Below are positions 19,693 through 26,723 of a stretch of DNA of 64,000 nt, one piece after another. Below the pieces are notes generated by a model. That model searched no databases, was not told the origin of the DNA, and saw nothing but the letters and a program-made list of their open reading frames with translations. Both the position numbers and the translations under genes were made by a program. The stretch is from Methylotenera sp. (lineage in GTDB: Bacteria; Pseudomonadota; Gammaproteobacteria; Burkholderiales; Methylophilaceae): assembly GCF_029945535.1 (NCBI RefSeq), contig NZ_JAQSCU010000010.1:505290-569289 (forward strand). Direction: 5' to 3'. Position 1 is the stretch's first letter. Every line of letters begins with the position of its first letter.

Positions 19693-19915
19693 CTAGCAGC
19701 ACGTATTTAGCTACGCCTTTGTGATTAATATTATCGGGGGTGTGTTCATCAATACACACCGTATCAATTTTATAACCCATATCACGCAGTTCTTTTATGC
19801 GTGGTGCTGGCTGCATAATTCCGTAACCGTGACGTAAATCAATCGTACTTTTGGGGCTATCAGTTAATGCGGATAAAATAGTTAGATGCTGGTTATTAAT
19901 GCTTGTTGGCTGCAT
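19676..19915 (-). CDS. winged-helix DNA-binding protein
   Basis: A 79-residue protein with the pattern LTILSALTDSPKSTIDLRHGYGIMQPAPRIKELRDMGYKI, a compact HTH/winged helix resembling the HTH_55 type found in phage and island genes. It is followed by a basic-acidic C-terminal strand region. It is a likely regulator or replication accessory of the element. The gene sits 2 bases after the AlpA-like gene and overlaps the SSB-like gene. Confidence 0.65.
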   Translation of the reverse strand: MQPTSINNQHLTILSALTDSPKSTIDLRHGYGIMQPAPRIKELRDMGYKIDTVCIDEHTPDNINHKGVAKYVLLGVSND

Positions 19916-19917
19916 GG

Positions 19918-20157
19918 TTACACTGCCTTAGCCGCTAATGCCGCGCGAAGCTCACCAACTTGCCAGCAGGTGGTTCTAGGGGATAGCTTTCTAGGTTTTG
20001 GTATGCGTCCTGCTGCTACGCCTCGCCAAACACTGGCAGGTGAGCAAGCATAAAGCCCTTGAACCACTGGAAGCCTTACGCTCGCGCTATCAGGGAGAGA
20101 ATCGAAGTGTTTTAATGCATCTGAAATGGTATTGTTTGTTACTGTGTTTACTGACAT
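19918..20157 (-). CDS. AlpA/excisionase-like DNA-binding protein
   Basis: A 79-residue protein whose C-terminal half (LYACSPASVWRGVAAGRIPKPRKLSPRTTCWQVGELRAALAAKAV) is the MerR-like helix-turn-helix of AlpA and Xis proteins. AlpA-type proteins activate or assist excision of P4-integrase elements. The start has a very good ribosome site (AAAGGAG). It is the first gene of the minus-strand operon AlpA-HTH-SSB-relaxase. Confidence 0.75.
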   Translation of the reverse strand: MSVNTVTNNTISDALKHFDSLPDSASVRLPVVQGLYACSPASVWRGVAAGRIPKPRKLSPRTTCWQVGELRAALAAKAV

Positions 20158-20221
20158 TTAAAGCTCCTTTGTGGTAGAAGCTGTCAGATTAGAGTTTCTT
20201 TCTAGGACACATAACCCTGTA

Positions 20222-20608
20222 TTAATTAAGTCCTGACTTTTCTCGATAACGCGCTAATCTTTTTCTATATTTATCCAATTCAGAAGCATTAACTTTGTAT
20301 TTATCATTACCAAGCTTTTTCATTTTATCTTGAAGAAATGACTTTATTATATCTTTCTCAGACATCTCTTTTTGTTGGTCACAAAGTATCCATATTGCAA
20401 CAGTCTCTAGCATTGCCTTAGCTTGATTTTCAAACTTTCTCTTACCTGCACCCAGTCCAGTAATGTATGTAATGTGTTGAGTAATTTCTTCAAGCTCTTT
20501 GTGTAAAAGTGAAATTTCTTTCTCAATAGCTATTTGTCTGAGCCTCAAAGGCTCTAAGTTGGAGTGTTGCGAGTAAAGTTCAGATATTGAGGATAGTACA
20601 TTGCTCAT
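20222..20608 (-). CDS. hypothetical coiled-coil protein
   Basis: A 128-residue protein of unknown family. Residues about 15-45 form a predicted coiled coil (LRLRQIAIEKEISLLHKELEEITQHI). The rest is basic, with DIIKSFLQDKMKKLG and an Arg/Lys-rich end KYRKRLARYREKSG. I chose the ATG at 20608, with AAAGG 6 bases upstream, rather than the GTG at 20614. It is a single gene between the mobilisation operon and the next minus-strand gene. A DNA-associated role is possible but not shown. Confidence 0.6.
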   Translation of the reverse strand: MSNVLSSISELYSQHSNLEPLRLRQIAIEKEISLLHKELEEITQHITYITGLGAGKRKFENQAKAMLETVAIWILCDQQKEMSEKDIIKSFLQDKMKKLGNDKYKVNASELDKYRKRLARYREKSGLN

Positions 20609-20712
20609 ACGCACCTTTCGCGTAATCCCTAATTAAGTAGCCACACCAGCAAGGTAAGGTTGCCTTGTTTTCGCCCCGTCAGACTAGGTGTAGCAAAAGA
20701 TATAAAACTATT

Positions 20713-21291
20713 TTAGCTTTCTACAAGCTCACCATCAATCAACATTTCAGATTGCTTTCTTTCATGGTAGTTGATTAATTTTTGTGTGCTATGAATGAAG
20801 CTGATAAGTTCGTCCTTATTCATTTCATGCACTGGCTTGGCTTGCTTTTCTGCTTGCTCTGCCGTGATGCCTGCTAGGCTTAATACATCAAGCATGGCAA
20901 GTCTTTGGACACTTGCTGGTGCATCTTTAAAATCATCTTGACCGAGTGCTAGCTTTACTAGCCTTTTCCCTATATTTTCACCATTTTCAAGCATTAGATT
21001 TAGCGCATTAGTTTTTCTAATATCTTGATATTGTTCAATATTGGCTGCTCTCCGCGACTCTTGAACTAAAACTTCATTTAGGGCTTGTTTTCCACCCTTT
21101 GGGAGTTTATTAGCCGCTCTTGTTATGTCGCTTTGTCTTTGCTGTTTCAATGTTTGTTCAAGCGTTTGTCCTTCACGAGTTGCTTTAACTGTTGCCGCAC
21201 CTTTTTTACCTGCCGATACCAGCTTTTGGTTTTTCTCTTGTGTGATACCACGCAATGCCCTAACCAGTTGCGCTTTTGATTGCCTAGCCAT
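20713..21291 (-). CDS. hypothetical basic protein of the element
   Basis: A 192-residue protein with a strongly basic N-terminal half (MARQSKAQLVRALRGITQEKNQKLVSAGKKG) and a helical, acidic-basic C-terminal half ending MLIDGELVES. No family was recognised. Start chosen at the ATG at 21291, because the upstream codons to 21363 run into the divergent gene. It is transcribed divergently from the small gene at 21374, with an inverted repeat (21319-21339) between them. It could be a DNA-binding accessory such as a partition or relaxosome protein, but this is a guess. Confidence 0.6.
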   Translation of the reverse strand: MARQSKAQLVRALRGITQEKNQKLVSAGKKGAATVKATREGQTLEQTLKQQRQSDITRAANKLPKGGKQALNEVLVQESRRAANIEQYQDIRKTNALNLMLENGENIGKRLVKLALGQDDFKDAPASVQRLAMLDVLSLAGITAEQAEKQAKPVHEMNKDELISFIHSTQKLINYHERKQSEMLIDGELVES

Positions 21292-21318
21292 AATATTTAT
21301 CTCGTAACAATGAAATCC

Positions 21319-21339
21319 CATAATATCCAAAGTATTATG
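21319..21339. promoter_or_regulatory. inverted repeat, candidate operator in a divergent promoter region
   Basis: Arms CATAATA (21319-21325) and TATTATG (21333-21339) are perfect complements around a 7-base spacer. They are centred in the 82-base gap between two divergently transcribed genes. The layout is typical of an operator that controls both. Confidence 0.45.
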
Positions 21340-21373
21340 TTTAGTAACTTTTCTCAAATACATGGTGAAACAA

Positions 21374-21553
21374 ATGAATAAAACAGAATCACAGGTAACG
21401 AAGAAAGAGGAAATACTAGCGAAGTTAAGATCTATGACGCCGAAAACGCGGATGGTAGTTTTGGGCGTGATTAAAGAAATGAAAGAGGAGCAGAGGAAAG
21501 AATCAGCAAATAGAAGTGAGGCACCTAAAGATGATTCAATAACTCAGCCTTAA
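21374..21553 (+). CDS. small hypothetical protein
   Basis: A 59-residue charged protein (ILAKLRSMTPKTRMVVLGVIKEMKEEQRKES) with one amphipathic helix and a disordered acidic end. I do not recognise it. The ATG at 21374 has GGTGA upstream at good spacing; an in-frame ATG at 21362 is the alternative. It is divergent from the 21291 gene across a candidate operator and might encode the cognate small regulator. Confidence 0.5.
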   Translation: MNKTESQVTKKEEILAKLRSMTPKTRMVVLGVIKEMKEEQRKESANRSEAPKDDSITQP

Positions 21554-21692
21554 AGCAACTGTTTACAAAATGAATTGCGTCAATACTTGCTATTTATTAC
21601 TATACAAGCAGAGCAAGCCCTAACCATAAGATTTAAAAAGAAAAATAACATGTCAAAATTAATATTCACAATATTATTACTCGGACGCGCAC

Positions 21693-21714
21693 GCCCGCTT
21701 AATAGCTGTTGGGC
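21693..21714 (+). other. attC-like right half (cassette boundary)
   Basis: CGCCCGCTTAATAGCT is followed by GTTGGGC (21708-21714), which matches the integron core site GTTRRRY. The next gene starts 18 bases later without a clear ribosome site, as in integron gene cassettes. The left half of a full attC is not evident. Confidence 0.4.
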
Positions 21715-21732
21715 GTCAGGGCATAAATAGTC

Positions 21733-22413
21733 ATGGAAACTATACTTTTACAAACCAGTCTTGCTTTGTTTGCAGCAGCTCTTACGGGATGGTTTGCTGT
21801 CCAACAGTATTACCAACAACGAGAGTATGAATTGATACTTTCTCGCTACCTTGAGGGCGGGTTAGATCTTCTGGCTGCTGAGCTAGAAAGAGTAAGTGCA
21901 GTTTTTCATCACAACTGGGCACGTTGTCTTAGCGTCTTGGCATCGTACCGTGACTTGGATGATGATTTCGATTTAACAGAATTCAATAAGGGCTTTCTTG
22001 AGCTTCAGGCGAGCAATCTTAATATCATTGCTCACCACAGGCTCTTTACCCTTGTAGGGACGCATGAATATTGGTCTATATACCAATCTGCAATGGCATT
22101 TTTTACAAATGCAAACGCTATACTGGTGAAGCAGATTCCTGATGCAATTCGAATCAAACTAACAACTGATCGAATCGAGCACACTCACGCAGATGTTGTT
22201 GAAGAGGGCTTTCAGGAGGCGAAAGAGCAAGAGGAAAAGAGCCATAAATATGTTCAGCTTGTTGCGGAATTGCAAACCCTTTCCGCTGCGCTTGAATCTG
22301 AACGATTTCGCTTTAAAGAATTGGAGAAATTTCGAAACAAGGCGGCAGTCAAGGAATCTGTGGCTCGCTTGAGGGAGTTGTTCTCTGAAGATCTAACTAA
22401 ATATGCAAATTGA
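21733..22413 (+). CDS. hypothetical membrane-anchored coiled-coil protein (cassette-like)
   Basis: A 226-residue protein. Residues 1-25 form an N-terminal membrane anchor (METILLQTSLALFAAALTGWF). The rest is helical and soluble, with an acidic stretch (DLDDDFDLTEF) and a C-terminal coiled coil (about residues 155-220). No family was recognised. It lacks a good Shine-Dalgarno sequence and sits close behind a GTTGGGC core-like site. A CCCAAC-type site lies directly at its stop codon, which is the arrangement of an integron gene cassette. Confidence 0.65.
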   Translation: METILLQTSLALFAAALTGWFAVQQYYQQREYELILSRYLEGGLDLLAAELERVSAVFHHNWARCLSVLASYRDLDDDFDLTEFNKGFLELQASNLNIIAHHRLFTLVGTHEYWSIYQSAMAFFTNANAILVKQIPDAIRIKLTTDRIEHTHADVVEEGFQEAKEQEEKSHKYVQLVAELQTLSAALESERFRFKELEKFRNKAAVKESVARLRELFSEDLTKYAN

Positions 22414-22414
22414 T

Positions 22415-22465
22415 TCCCAACCCATCATTTAAGCATGACGCCTAATGCCGCAGCTTATGTCAAAG
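22415..22465 (+). other. degenerate attC-like site
   Basis: It starts TCCCAAC (22415-22421, one mismatch to RYYYAAC), followed by CCATCATTTAAGC and later GCTTATGTCAAA. The short arms TAAGC/GCTTA pair. The terminal GTTRRRY has degraded to something like GATTATG. The layout resembles integron cassette recombination sites, but pairing is weak. Confidence 0.35.
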
Positions 22466-22509
22466 ATTATGTATAGGGATTTACAGTTTTTTAACAAAGG
22501 GAAATAAAA

Positions 22510-22890
22510 ATGAAAAAAATGCTTTTCGCTTTACTGTTCTGCTCATCTGGTGCTGCATTAGCAAACTCAGCGTGTGATATTCCAAAAAATGATTTTGATG
22601 GCTTATATTGCTTAAATAAGGTCTACCAAGAAGCAGACAAGGAGCTTAACGACAACTACAAAAAGTTAAACTTAAAGCTTGATAGTGATGGTAAAAGAAA
22701 TCTTAAATCTGCTCAGCTTTCATGGATAGAAGAGAGAAATAATAGTTGTTCGAAACGTGAAGCAAATGCTTTTTATGTAAACCTAGATTGTGCGACGAGT
22801 ACTACAATAAAAAGGTCTCAGTTTTTGCAAGATCGTATTAGAGAATGCTCAAGCTCGGGTTGTCAAAATAGCAAGCTTGAATGGCAATGA
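22510..22890 (+). CDS. LprI/DUF1311-like secreted protein
   Basis: A 126-residue protein. Residues 1-19 are a signal peptide (ending AALA). The mature part resembles the lysozyme-inhibitor LprI (DUF1311) family: LNDNYKKLNLKLDSDGKRNLKSAQLSWIEERNNSC, with conserved Trp and Cys residues. Members of the family act in the periplasm and some bind lysozyme; a protective role here is inference. A good ribosome site (AAAGGGA) is present. It ends just before an attC-like site. Confidence 0.75.
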   Translation: MKKMLFALLFCSSGAALANSACDIPKNDFDGLYCLNKVYQEADKELNDNYKKLNLKLDSDGKRNLKSAQLSWIEERNNSCSKREANAFYVNLDCATSTTIKRSQFLQDRIRECSSSGCQNSKLEWQ

Positions 22891-22893
22891 TAC

Positions 22894-22930
22894 ATTCAAG
22901 CTGGACAGCCCCTTAATTCAAACGTTAGGC
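22894..22930 (+). other. attC-like site with perfect core
   Basis: ATTCAAGCTGGACAGCC is followed by CCTTAATTCAAAC and GTTAGGC (22924-22930), a perfect GTTRRRY. The inner arms AAGCTGG and CCCCTT partly pair. It closely resembles the right part of the aadA-type attC. The expected left core (RYYYAAC) is lost or overlaps the stop codon of the LprI-like gene. Confidence 0.5.
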
Positions 22931-22938
22931 TTTCCCAT

Positions 22939-23520
22939 ATGCCAGAAGCTCAGCTAATACCTATAGTTATCTCTGTTGTCGCGCTGTGTGTGTCCCTAGC
23001 TAGTCTCTATGTGCAGCATTTGCGGCGAGTTAGGCATGGAACCGTCTCAGTACTTTGGTCTAGTTGGAAATACAAGTGGGGCGAACCCAACGTTGAAGTA
23101 AAGCTTGATCTTGCATTCAGCAATCAAGGAAATCGGCCATACGTAATTTCACGAACATGGTTACTAATTAAAAGTACGCCAACCACTAAGACGAGATTTG
23201 AACCATCTGAAGTTCATCAAGGAAAACCTTTGCGTGTCGCGCCTCACTCAGTAGAGTTCATACAGTTGAACTTCGAAGTCTCGGCATCACTGCTTCAAAA
23301 AAATGGTGAAGAGCGCTCTAAGTCTGAGGAGGGGGATATACAACTCCTAATTTATGCCGCAGACGACTTAGGGCGAGAGCAGTATGCTCAACCAAAAGTA
23401 ATGCGCATGGCGATGCTAGATGATCACCAAGTGCACCACGAACACAATCAAGTAACAACATCTATTATTGGTGCCAAAAACAAAAAAGAGTGGAAGCTAG
23501 GGCGCAAAAAAGCGGCTTAG
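22939..23520 (+). CDS. hypothetical membrane-anchored protein (cassette-like)
   Basis: A 193-residue protein. An N-terminal membrane helix (about residues 6-26, LIPIVISVVALCVSLASLYVQ) is followed by a predicted beta-rich domain (VEVKLDLAFSNQGNRPYVISRTWLLIK) and a basic tail (KNKKEWKLGRKKAA). No family was recognised. The ATG starts 9 bases after the GTTAGGC core with no Shine-Dalgarno sequence, typical for the first codon of an integron cassette. Its base composition is richer in GC than neighbouring genes of the element. Confidence 0.65.
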   Translation: MPEAQLIPIVISVVALCVSLASLYVQHLRRVRHGTVSVLWSSWKYKWGEPNVEVKLDLAFSNQGNRPYVISRTWLLIKSTPTTKTRFEPSEVHQGKPLRVAPHSVEFIQLNFEVSASLLQKNGEERSKSEEGDIQLLIYAADDLGREQYAQPKVMRMAMLDDHQVHHEHNQVTTSIIGAKNKKEWKLGRKKAA

Positions 23521-23525
23521 ATTAT

Positions 23526-23568
23526 TTAAGCTATACACTCCAGTCTTTGCTTTTCTGGTCAAGCTTAA
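23526..23568 (+). other. hairpin downstream of the cassette-like gene
   Basis: The outer arms TTAAGCT (23526-23532) and AGCTTAA (23562-23568), and the inner arms CCAG (23540-23543) and CTGG (23555-23558), form a nested stem 5 bases after the stop codon. It could be an attC fold or a terminator without a T-run. Confidence 0.35.
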
Positions 23569-23667
23569 GAGGGGGTGCATTAGTGCTGCTTCGTCTAAAG
23601 GCATAATCGGACATACAATGCGGCCGCCAGTTTGCTTTGGTGTAAAAATACAATTGAGGGTAACGTA

Positions 23668-24156
23668 ATGACTGAGACTGAAATGAAACTTCGAGATGCA
23701 GCTACACAGATGAAACTAGCTGTTGATAATATGAATAATGATGAAGTTGTCCGCTCTTGCATCAATTCATATATATCACTTGCGAGAAGTGTCACTTTTG
23801 TTATGCAAACAGAATCTTCCGAGTACCCAGAGTTAAAAGCTTGGTATGAAAATCGAATGTCAACTCTCAAAGATTTATCGCTACTTCGTTTCTTTAATGC
23901 CAGTCGCGTCTACTCTATACACAAAGGCGTTATTTCACCAGTTACTCACACTGCACCAATATATGATTTTAAAGTTAATGAGGTGCTTCAACCACAACAG
24001 AAAAGAACAATGACATTTTTGCGTTTTGAAGGAATAGAAGAGTTTATTCCTAATAGTAGCGGTGGCGTTTTTCGGCTCTGTGAAGAGTATTACATACTAC
24101 TTAAATCTCTTGTCGATGAATGGCTAGTTATACGAAATGCGTCTAGTATAAAGTAG
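23668..24156 (+). CDS. hypothetical protein (cassette-like)
   Basis: A 162-residue mostly helical soluble protein (MKLRDAATQMKLAVDNMNND...), with two hydrophobic helices but no signal peptide. No family was recognised. The ATG at 23668 is preferred, preceded by GAGGGTAA; an in-frame ATG at 23632 lacks a ribosome site. An attC-type left core, GCCTAAC, follows 7 bases after the stop. Confidence 0.65.
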   Translation: MTETEMKLRDAATQMKLAVDNMNNDEVVRSCINSYISLARSVTFVMQTESSEYPELKAWYENRMSTLKDLSLLRFFNASRVYSIHKGVISPVTHTAPIYDFKVNEVLQPQQKRTMTFLRFEGIEEFIPNSSGGVFRLCEEYYILLKSLVDEWLVIRNASSIK

Positions 24157-24163
24157 CTTACAT

Positions 24164-24190
24164 GCCTAACTATTCATTAAACGGGATGCA
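24164..24190 (+). other. attC-like left half
   Basis: GCCTAAC (24164-24170) matches RYYYAAC exactly and is followed by TATTCATTAAACGGGATGC, the usual attC left arm. A matching right half is not visible downstream, so the site looks truncated. It marks the end of the cassette-like block. Confidence 0.5.
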
Positions 24191-24551
24191 ATAATAGTAC
24201 CTTTTATTAATGTAAAGATTATTTATACAATGAGTTAATGAGATGGATTTTTGTCGGAGTGCCTTAGAGTAAAAGTTTGTGCGCGAAAGCACACCCCCCC
24301 GTGGGGGTCAGCCTCTGAGCATGGGTTAGGTGAGTGAGTGCTGTGTGGTCTATGTATGTGGTTAGATGGCTGGTCGATCACCTCGCCAGATCACCCACAA
24401 AACCAGACAATCTGATTCATAATTCGCTAGTCTGCTGTCTGTTTTCGTGTGCTGGTATAGGGTTAAGCGTACGAGAATCTTGCAGAATCGGCATATCAAC
24501 TGGTAGTATGTACCATAGAGTAAATAGATATTAAATATCCAAGGTAACTAG
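24191..24551. other. 360-base gap with a GC-rich hairpin cluster
   Basis: No convincing gene. Two adjacent hairpins stand out: TGTGC/GCACA (24278-24282 with 24289-24293) and ACCCCC/GGGGGT (24293-24298 with 24303-24308). They sit in a locally GC-rich island inside AT-rich DNA. Possible roles include an origin of transfer or a small RNA. A promoter for the next operon lies at 24480-24509. Confidence 0.4.
24480..24509 (+). promoter_or_regulatory. candidate sigma-70 promoter of the DUF6978-like/DUF1828 pair
   Basis: TTGCAG (24480-24485) and TAGTAT (24504-24509) are separated by 18 bases, 42 bases before the TTG start of the first gene. Boxes are imperfect, so this is a tentative call. Confidence 0.35.
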
Positions 24552-25007
24552 TTGTTTAATAAAATTCCATTTGAAGTAGCTAAAAAGTTATTAGAAAAGC
24601 CTCTAATTTGTAGAGATTTTGGGAATTGGATCGCAAGTAAAAAAAATTCATACATTTATGAATTTGAGTGTGGGTTATTAGATCAAGATGAAATGACATG
24701 TTCGCTTCATGTTAAATTTCATTATTTTTATCATCCTCTTACTAAAGTAACGAGTTATACACTTTCGGTTTTCGATAAACAACTTTATGGGATGGAAAGA
24801 GTCTATCAACTAGAAGTTAAAAAAAATAAAAAGAAAATTAAAGATATACATTCCAAGCCGCATGAGCATTTTGGGGATATGAGAAACGCTGGTGATGAAG
24901 GTTGGAGTGGTTGGAATTTTACAGATGCATTGGAGCATTTTCTTAAACAAACTAACATTAAGATAATTGGCGAAATTGAATCACCAGAAGAATTTAAATT
25001 GAAATGA
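24552..25007 (+). CDS. DUF6978-like protein, first gene of a two-gene cargo unit
   Basis: A 151-residue protein with a beta-strand-rich middle (FECGLLDQDEMTCSLHVKFHYFYHP) and a conserved-looking HSKPHEHFGDMRN motif. It ends in a helix (TDALEHFLKQTNIKIIG). The pattern resembles DUF6978 and the His-rich motif of TumE-like toxins, but I assign it only loosely. It starts with TTG behind AAGG; no in-frame ATG is suitable. Its stop overlaps the next start (ATGA), so the two are translationally coupled. It could be one half of a toxin-antitoxin or defence unit. Confidence 0.55.
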   Translation: MFNKIPFEVAKKLLEKPLICRDFGNWIASKKNSYIYEFECGLLDQDEMTCSLHVKFHYFYHPLTKVTSYTLSVFDKQLYGMERVYQLEVKKNKKKIKDIHSKPHEHFGDMRNAGDEGWSGWNFTDALEHFLKQTNIKIIGEIESPEEFKLK

Positions 25008-25759
25008 TAAACTCTCAATCAATAGCAGATTTACTAGGCTTTAATTGTCATATATTAGATGACGATAGCAAGGTCTCGCTTATTGAAACTCCATTTAGGT
25101 TTTTCGATGGTGAGTTAGTACCAATTTATACTCAAGAAATTTCAAATAAAATTAGGCTATTTGATGGCGGCGAGACAATTTTGTACTATATGCAAAGAGG
25201 CCTAGATCTAACTAAATCACAAAGTCTTAGATTCATAACTAATTTAATAGAACCATATGGATTGAAACTCACATCAGATGGTGATTTGGAAATCTATTGT
25301 GATGTAGGTGAAATTAAAGAGGCATTTTCAAACTACATCGCAGCTATGTCGCAATTAAAGAGTTGGGAGGCAGAGCAAGAAGGGGTAAATTCGGATATCA
25401 ATATATTTATTCAGGAGGTTGCAATGTGTTTTCTGGCAGCTTTTCCAAATGAAGATCAATATGTTAGTCCCGAATATCTAGGAATTTCTGGTCATAAATA
25501 TAGGTTTGATTTTATACATGGCAATAAGGCTGTTTTTGCTGTAACGCCACATCACGCCTCAGTTTCATCAGTATTGAAAAAAATGATTGATTTGAATTTG
25601 AGTAGCCATATAACTAATTTAAAACCGATAATTGTGATAGACGATAGAGATAATAAAAAATCTGCCGAAAATGAAACGAAAATATTATCGTCCGTTGCTA
25701 GTGTGTATGCAATGACCGCTCTGGAAAAAAGATCTAACTATTCTGGCTTTAGTAATTAA
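25004..25759 (+). CDS. DUF1828/DUF1829 domain protein
   Basis: A 251-residue protein. The N-terminal half (about 1-95: SIADLLGFNCHILDDDSKVSLIETPFRFFDGELVPIYTQ, then LFDGGETILYYM) matches the DUF1828 outline. The C-terminal half (about 140-250: YRFDFIHGNKAVFAVTPHH, then LKPIIVIDDRD) matches DUF1829. The domains are found in phage and mobile-element proteins with no settled activity. The gene overlaps its upstream partner by 4 bases and is the last gene before attR, a classic cargo position. Confidence 0.7.
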   Translation: MINSQSIADLLGFNCHILDDDSKVSLIETPFRFFDGELVPIYTQEISNKIRLFDGGETILYYMQRGLDLTKSQSLRFITNLIEPYGLKLTSDGDLEIYCDVGEIKEAFSNYIAAMSQLKSWEAEQEGVNSDINIFIQEVAMCFLAAFPNEDQYVSPEYLGISGHKYRFDFIHGNKAVFAVTPHHASVSSVLKKMIDLNLSSHITNLKPIIVIDDRDNKKSAENETKILSSVASVYAMTALEKRSNYSGFSN

Positions 25760-25776
25760 TAGTACAAATTGAATTT

Positions 25777-25800
25777 ATTGGGTACGTTTGAGGGTACGCG
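25777..25800. repeat. GGGTAC repeats near attR
   Basis: ATTGGGTAC (25777-25785) and GGGTACGCG (25792-25800) match the pair at 16685-16708 beside attL. They are likely arm-type recombinase sites at the right end. Confidence 0.45.
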
Positions 25801-25899
25801 ATATTTTTCACATCTTCTAAATGGCGTATCAAATGGATTGCGGAGGTTTGTTGGATTGACGCCAGCCCACCATTTAAGTGTTTCACCAAGTATCAATCG

Positions 25900-25951
25900 G
25901 TATCAAAAGCCTAGTAAATTCAACCTTCTAGGCTTTTTTTACGCCTATTGC
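25900..25951. repeat. right attachment repeat (attR) of the ssrA-linked element
   Basis: Identical over 52 bases to 16600-16651. It again contains the terminator hairpin (25907-25940). Upstream at 25862-25890, an imperfect remnant of the tmRNA 3' end (GCCAGC, CCACCATTT, AGTGTTTCACC) is visible. That remnant is presumably the element's own attP half. Confidence 0.88.
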
Positions 25952-25997
25952 TCTATAAAAATCCCTTAGTTTTAGGTCGTGATAGGCTAATGCTAAT

Positions 25998-26723
25998 TTA
26001 GTGGGTGATTAAAGCATCTGATAATTTACGACGCCATTGCGTTTCGACTCTTGCATCTGAGGCGCGGTAGCCAAGCGCGATGACGATGGGGATAACTGTT
26101 CCTCTTGGAAGATTCAGCAATTTGGTGATTTTTGATGCGGAAAATCCTTCCATTGGGCACGAGTCTATGCCTTTTGATGCAGCAGCCAGCATGATGGTCT
26201 GCGCTGCAAACATGGCGTTACGTGCAGCCCAATTTCGGCTACCAATACTTCCTACTGGCAGCAGAGATAAGCTCGGGCGAATAAGCGATGCAATGTAGAT
26301 AAGTGGCATCCAGATTGCTGATGCTCCTATGCCCAGAACTTTATTAAACATCCCCAATTGCTTACGGTAGTATGCCTTCGATTTTGATTCAAGCGAGGTA
26401 GATGCTTCAACATAAGCAAGTTGTTCAGCTACAGTGTGCTTTGCGATAGCGGCACTGGCAGAGATAACGACGATTTCTGCGGCCGTAGACGCAGCTTGCT
26501 GACCATGACAAGCTTTTGCAACTTCAGCTTTTAAATCCGTATTACGAATCCAGTGTAGTTGATATGGTTGTAGGTTGCCACTGGAAGGCGCGAGCATGGC
26601 TTCAACCAGTAACTCTTGAATATCCTCATCAGCAATTGAGGCGGTATTAAATTTACGAATCGCCCTGCGATGACGATTAAGGGCTTGAAAGGCAGGCCAA
26701 TTCTGTTGAGTAATTTGTGTCAT
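25998..26723 (-). CDS. nitroreductase family protein
   Basis: A 241-residue nitroreductase-fold protein: ALNRHRRAIRKFNTASI, LAPSSGNLQPYQLHWI, then MLAAASKGIDSCPMEGFSASKITKLLNLPRG and a C-terminal VIALGYRASDARVETQWRR. It should be an FMN-dependent NAD(P)H reductase. It is longer than the 2827 homologue through a central helical insert. It is transcribed divergently from a TetR regulator, which is a common arrangement for control of redox or detoxification enzymes. Confidence 0.88.
   Translation of the reverse strand: MTQITQQNWPAFQALNRHRRAIRKFNTASIADEDIQELLVEAMLAPSSGNLQPYQLHWIRNTDLKAEVAKACHGQQAASTAAEIVVISASAAIAKHTVAEQLAYVEASTSLESKSKAYYRKQLGMFNKVLGIGASAIWMPLIYIASLIRPSLSLLPVGSIGSRNWAARNAMFAAQTIMLAAASKGIDSCPMEGFSASKITKLLNLPRGTVIPIVIALGYRASDARVETQWRRKLSDALITH

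Larger units (their letters stand above)
16573..25951. mobile_element. 9.3-kb integrative (probably mobilizable) element at ssrA
   Basis: The boundaries are the 52-bp direct repeats beside ssrA. The tyrosine recombinase gene sits immediately inside the left end. The element also encodes a MobV/Pre-type relaxase, an SSB-like protein and AlpA-like and HTH proteins, but no coupling protein or mating-pair genes. It is therefore mobilizable at best, not self-transmissible. The interior holds integron-cassette-like genes and a DUF6978-like/DUF1828 pair as cargo. Base composition is uneven along the element, which suggests assembly from different sources. Confidence 0.87.

Noticed and set aside
24334-24534. 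Plus-strand 66-codon reading frame
   Set aside because: Low-complexity, Cys/Ser/Arg-rich translation with no ribosome site, lying in the structured non-coding gap. It is likely a chance frame.
25769-25969. Plus-strand 66-codon reading frame crossing attR
   Set aside because: It runs through the att repeat and terminator, so it is a chance frame created at the junction.
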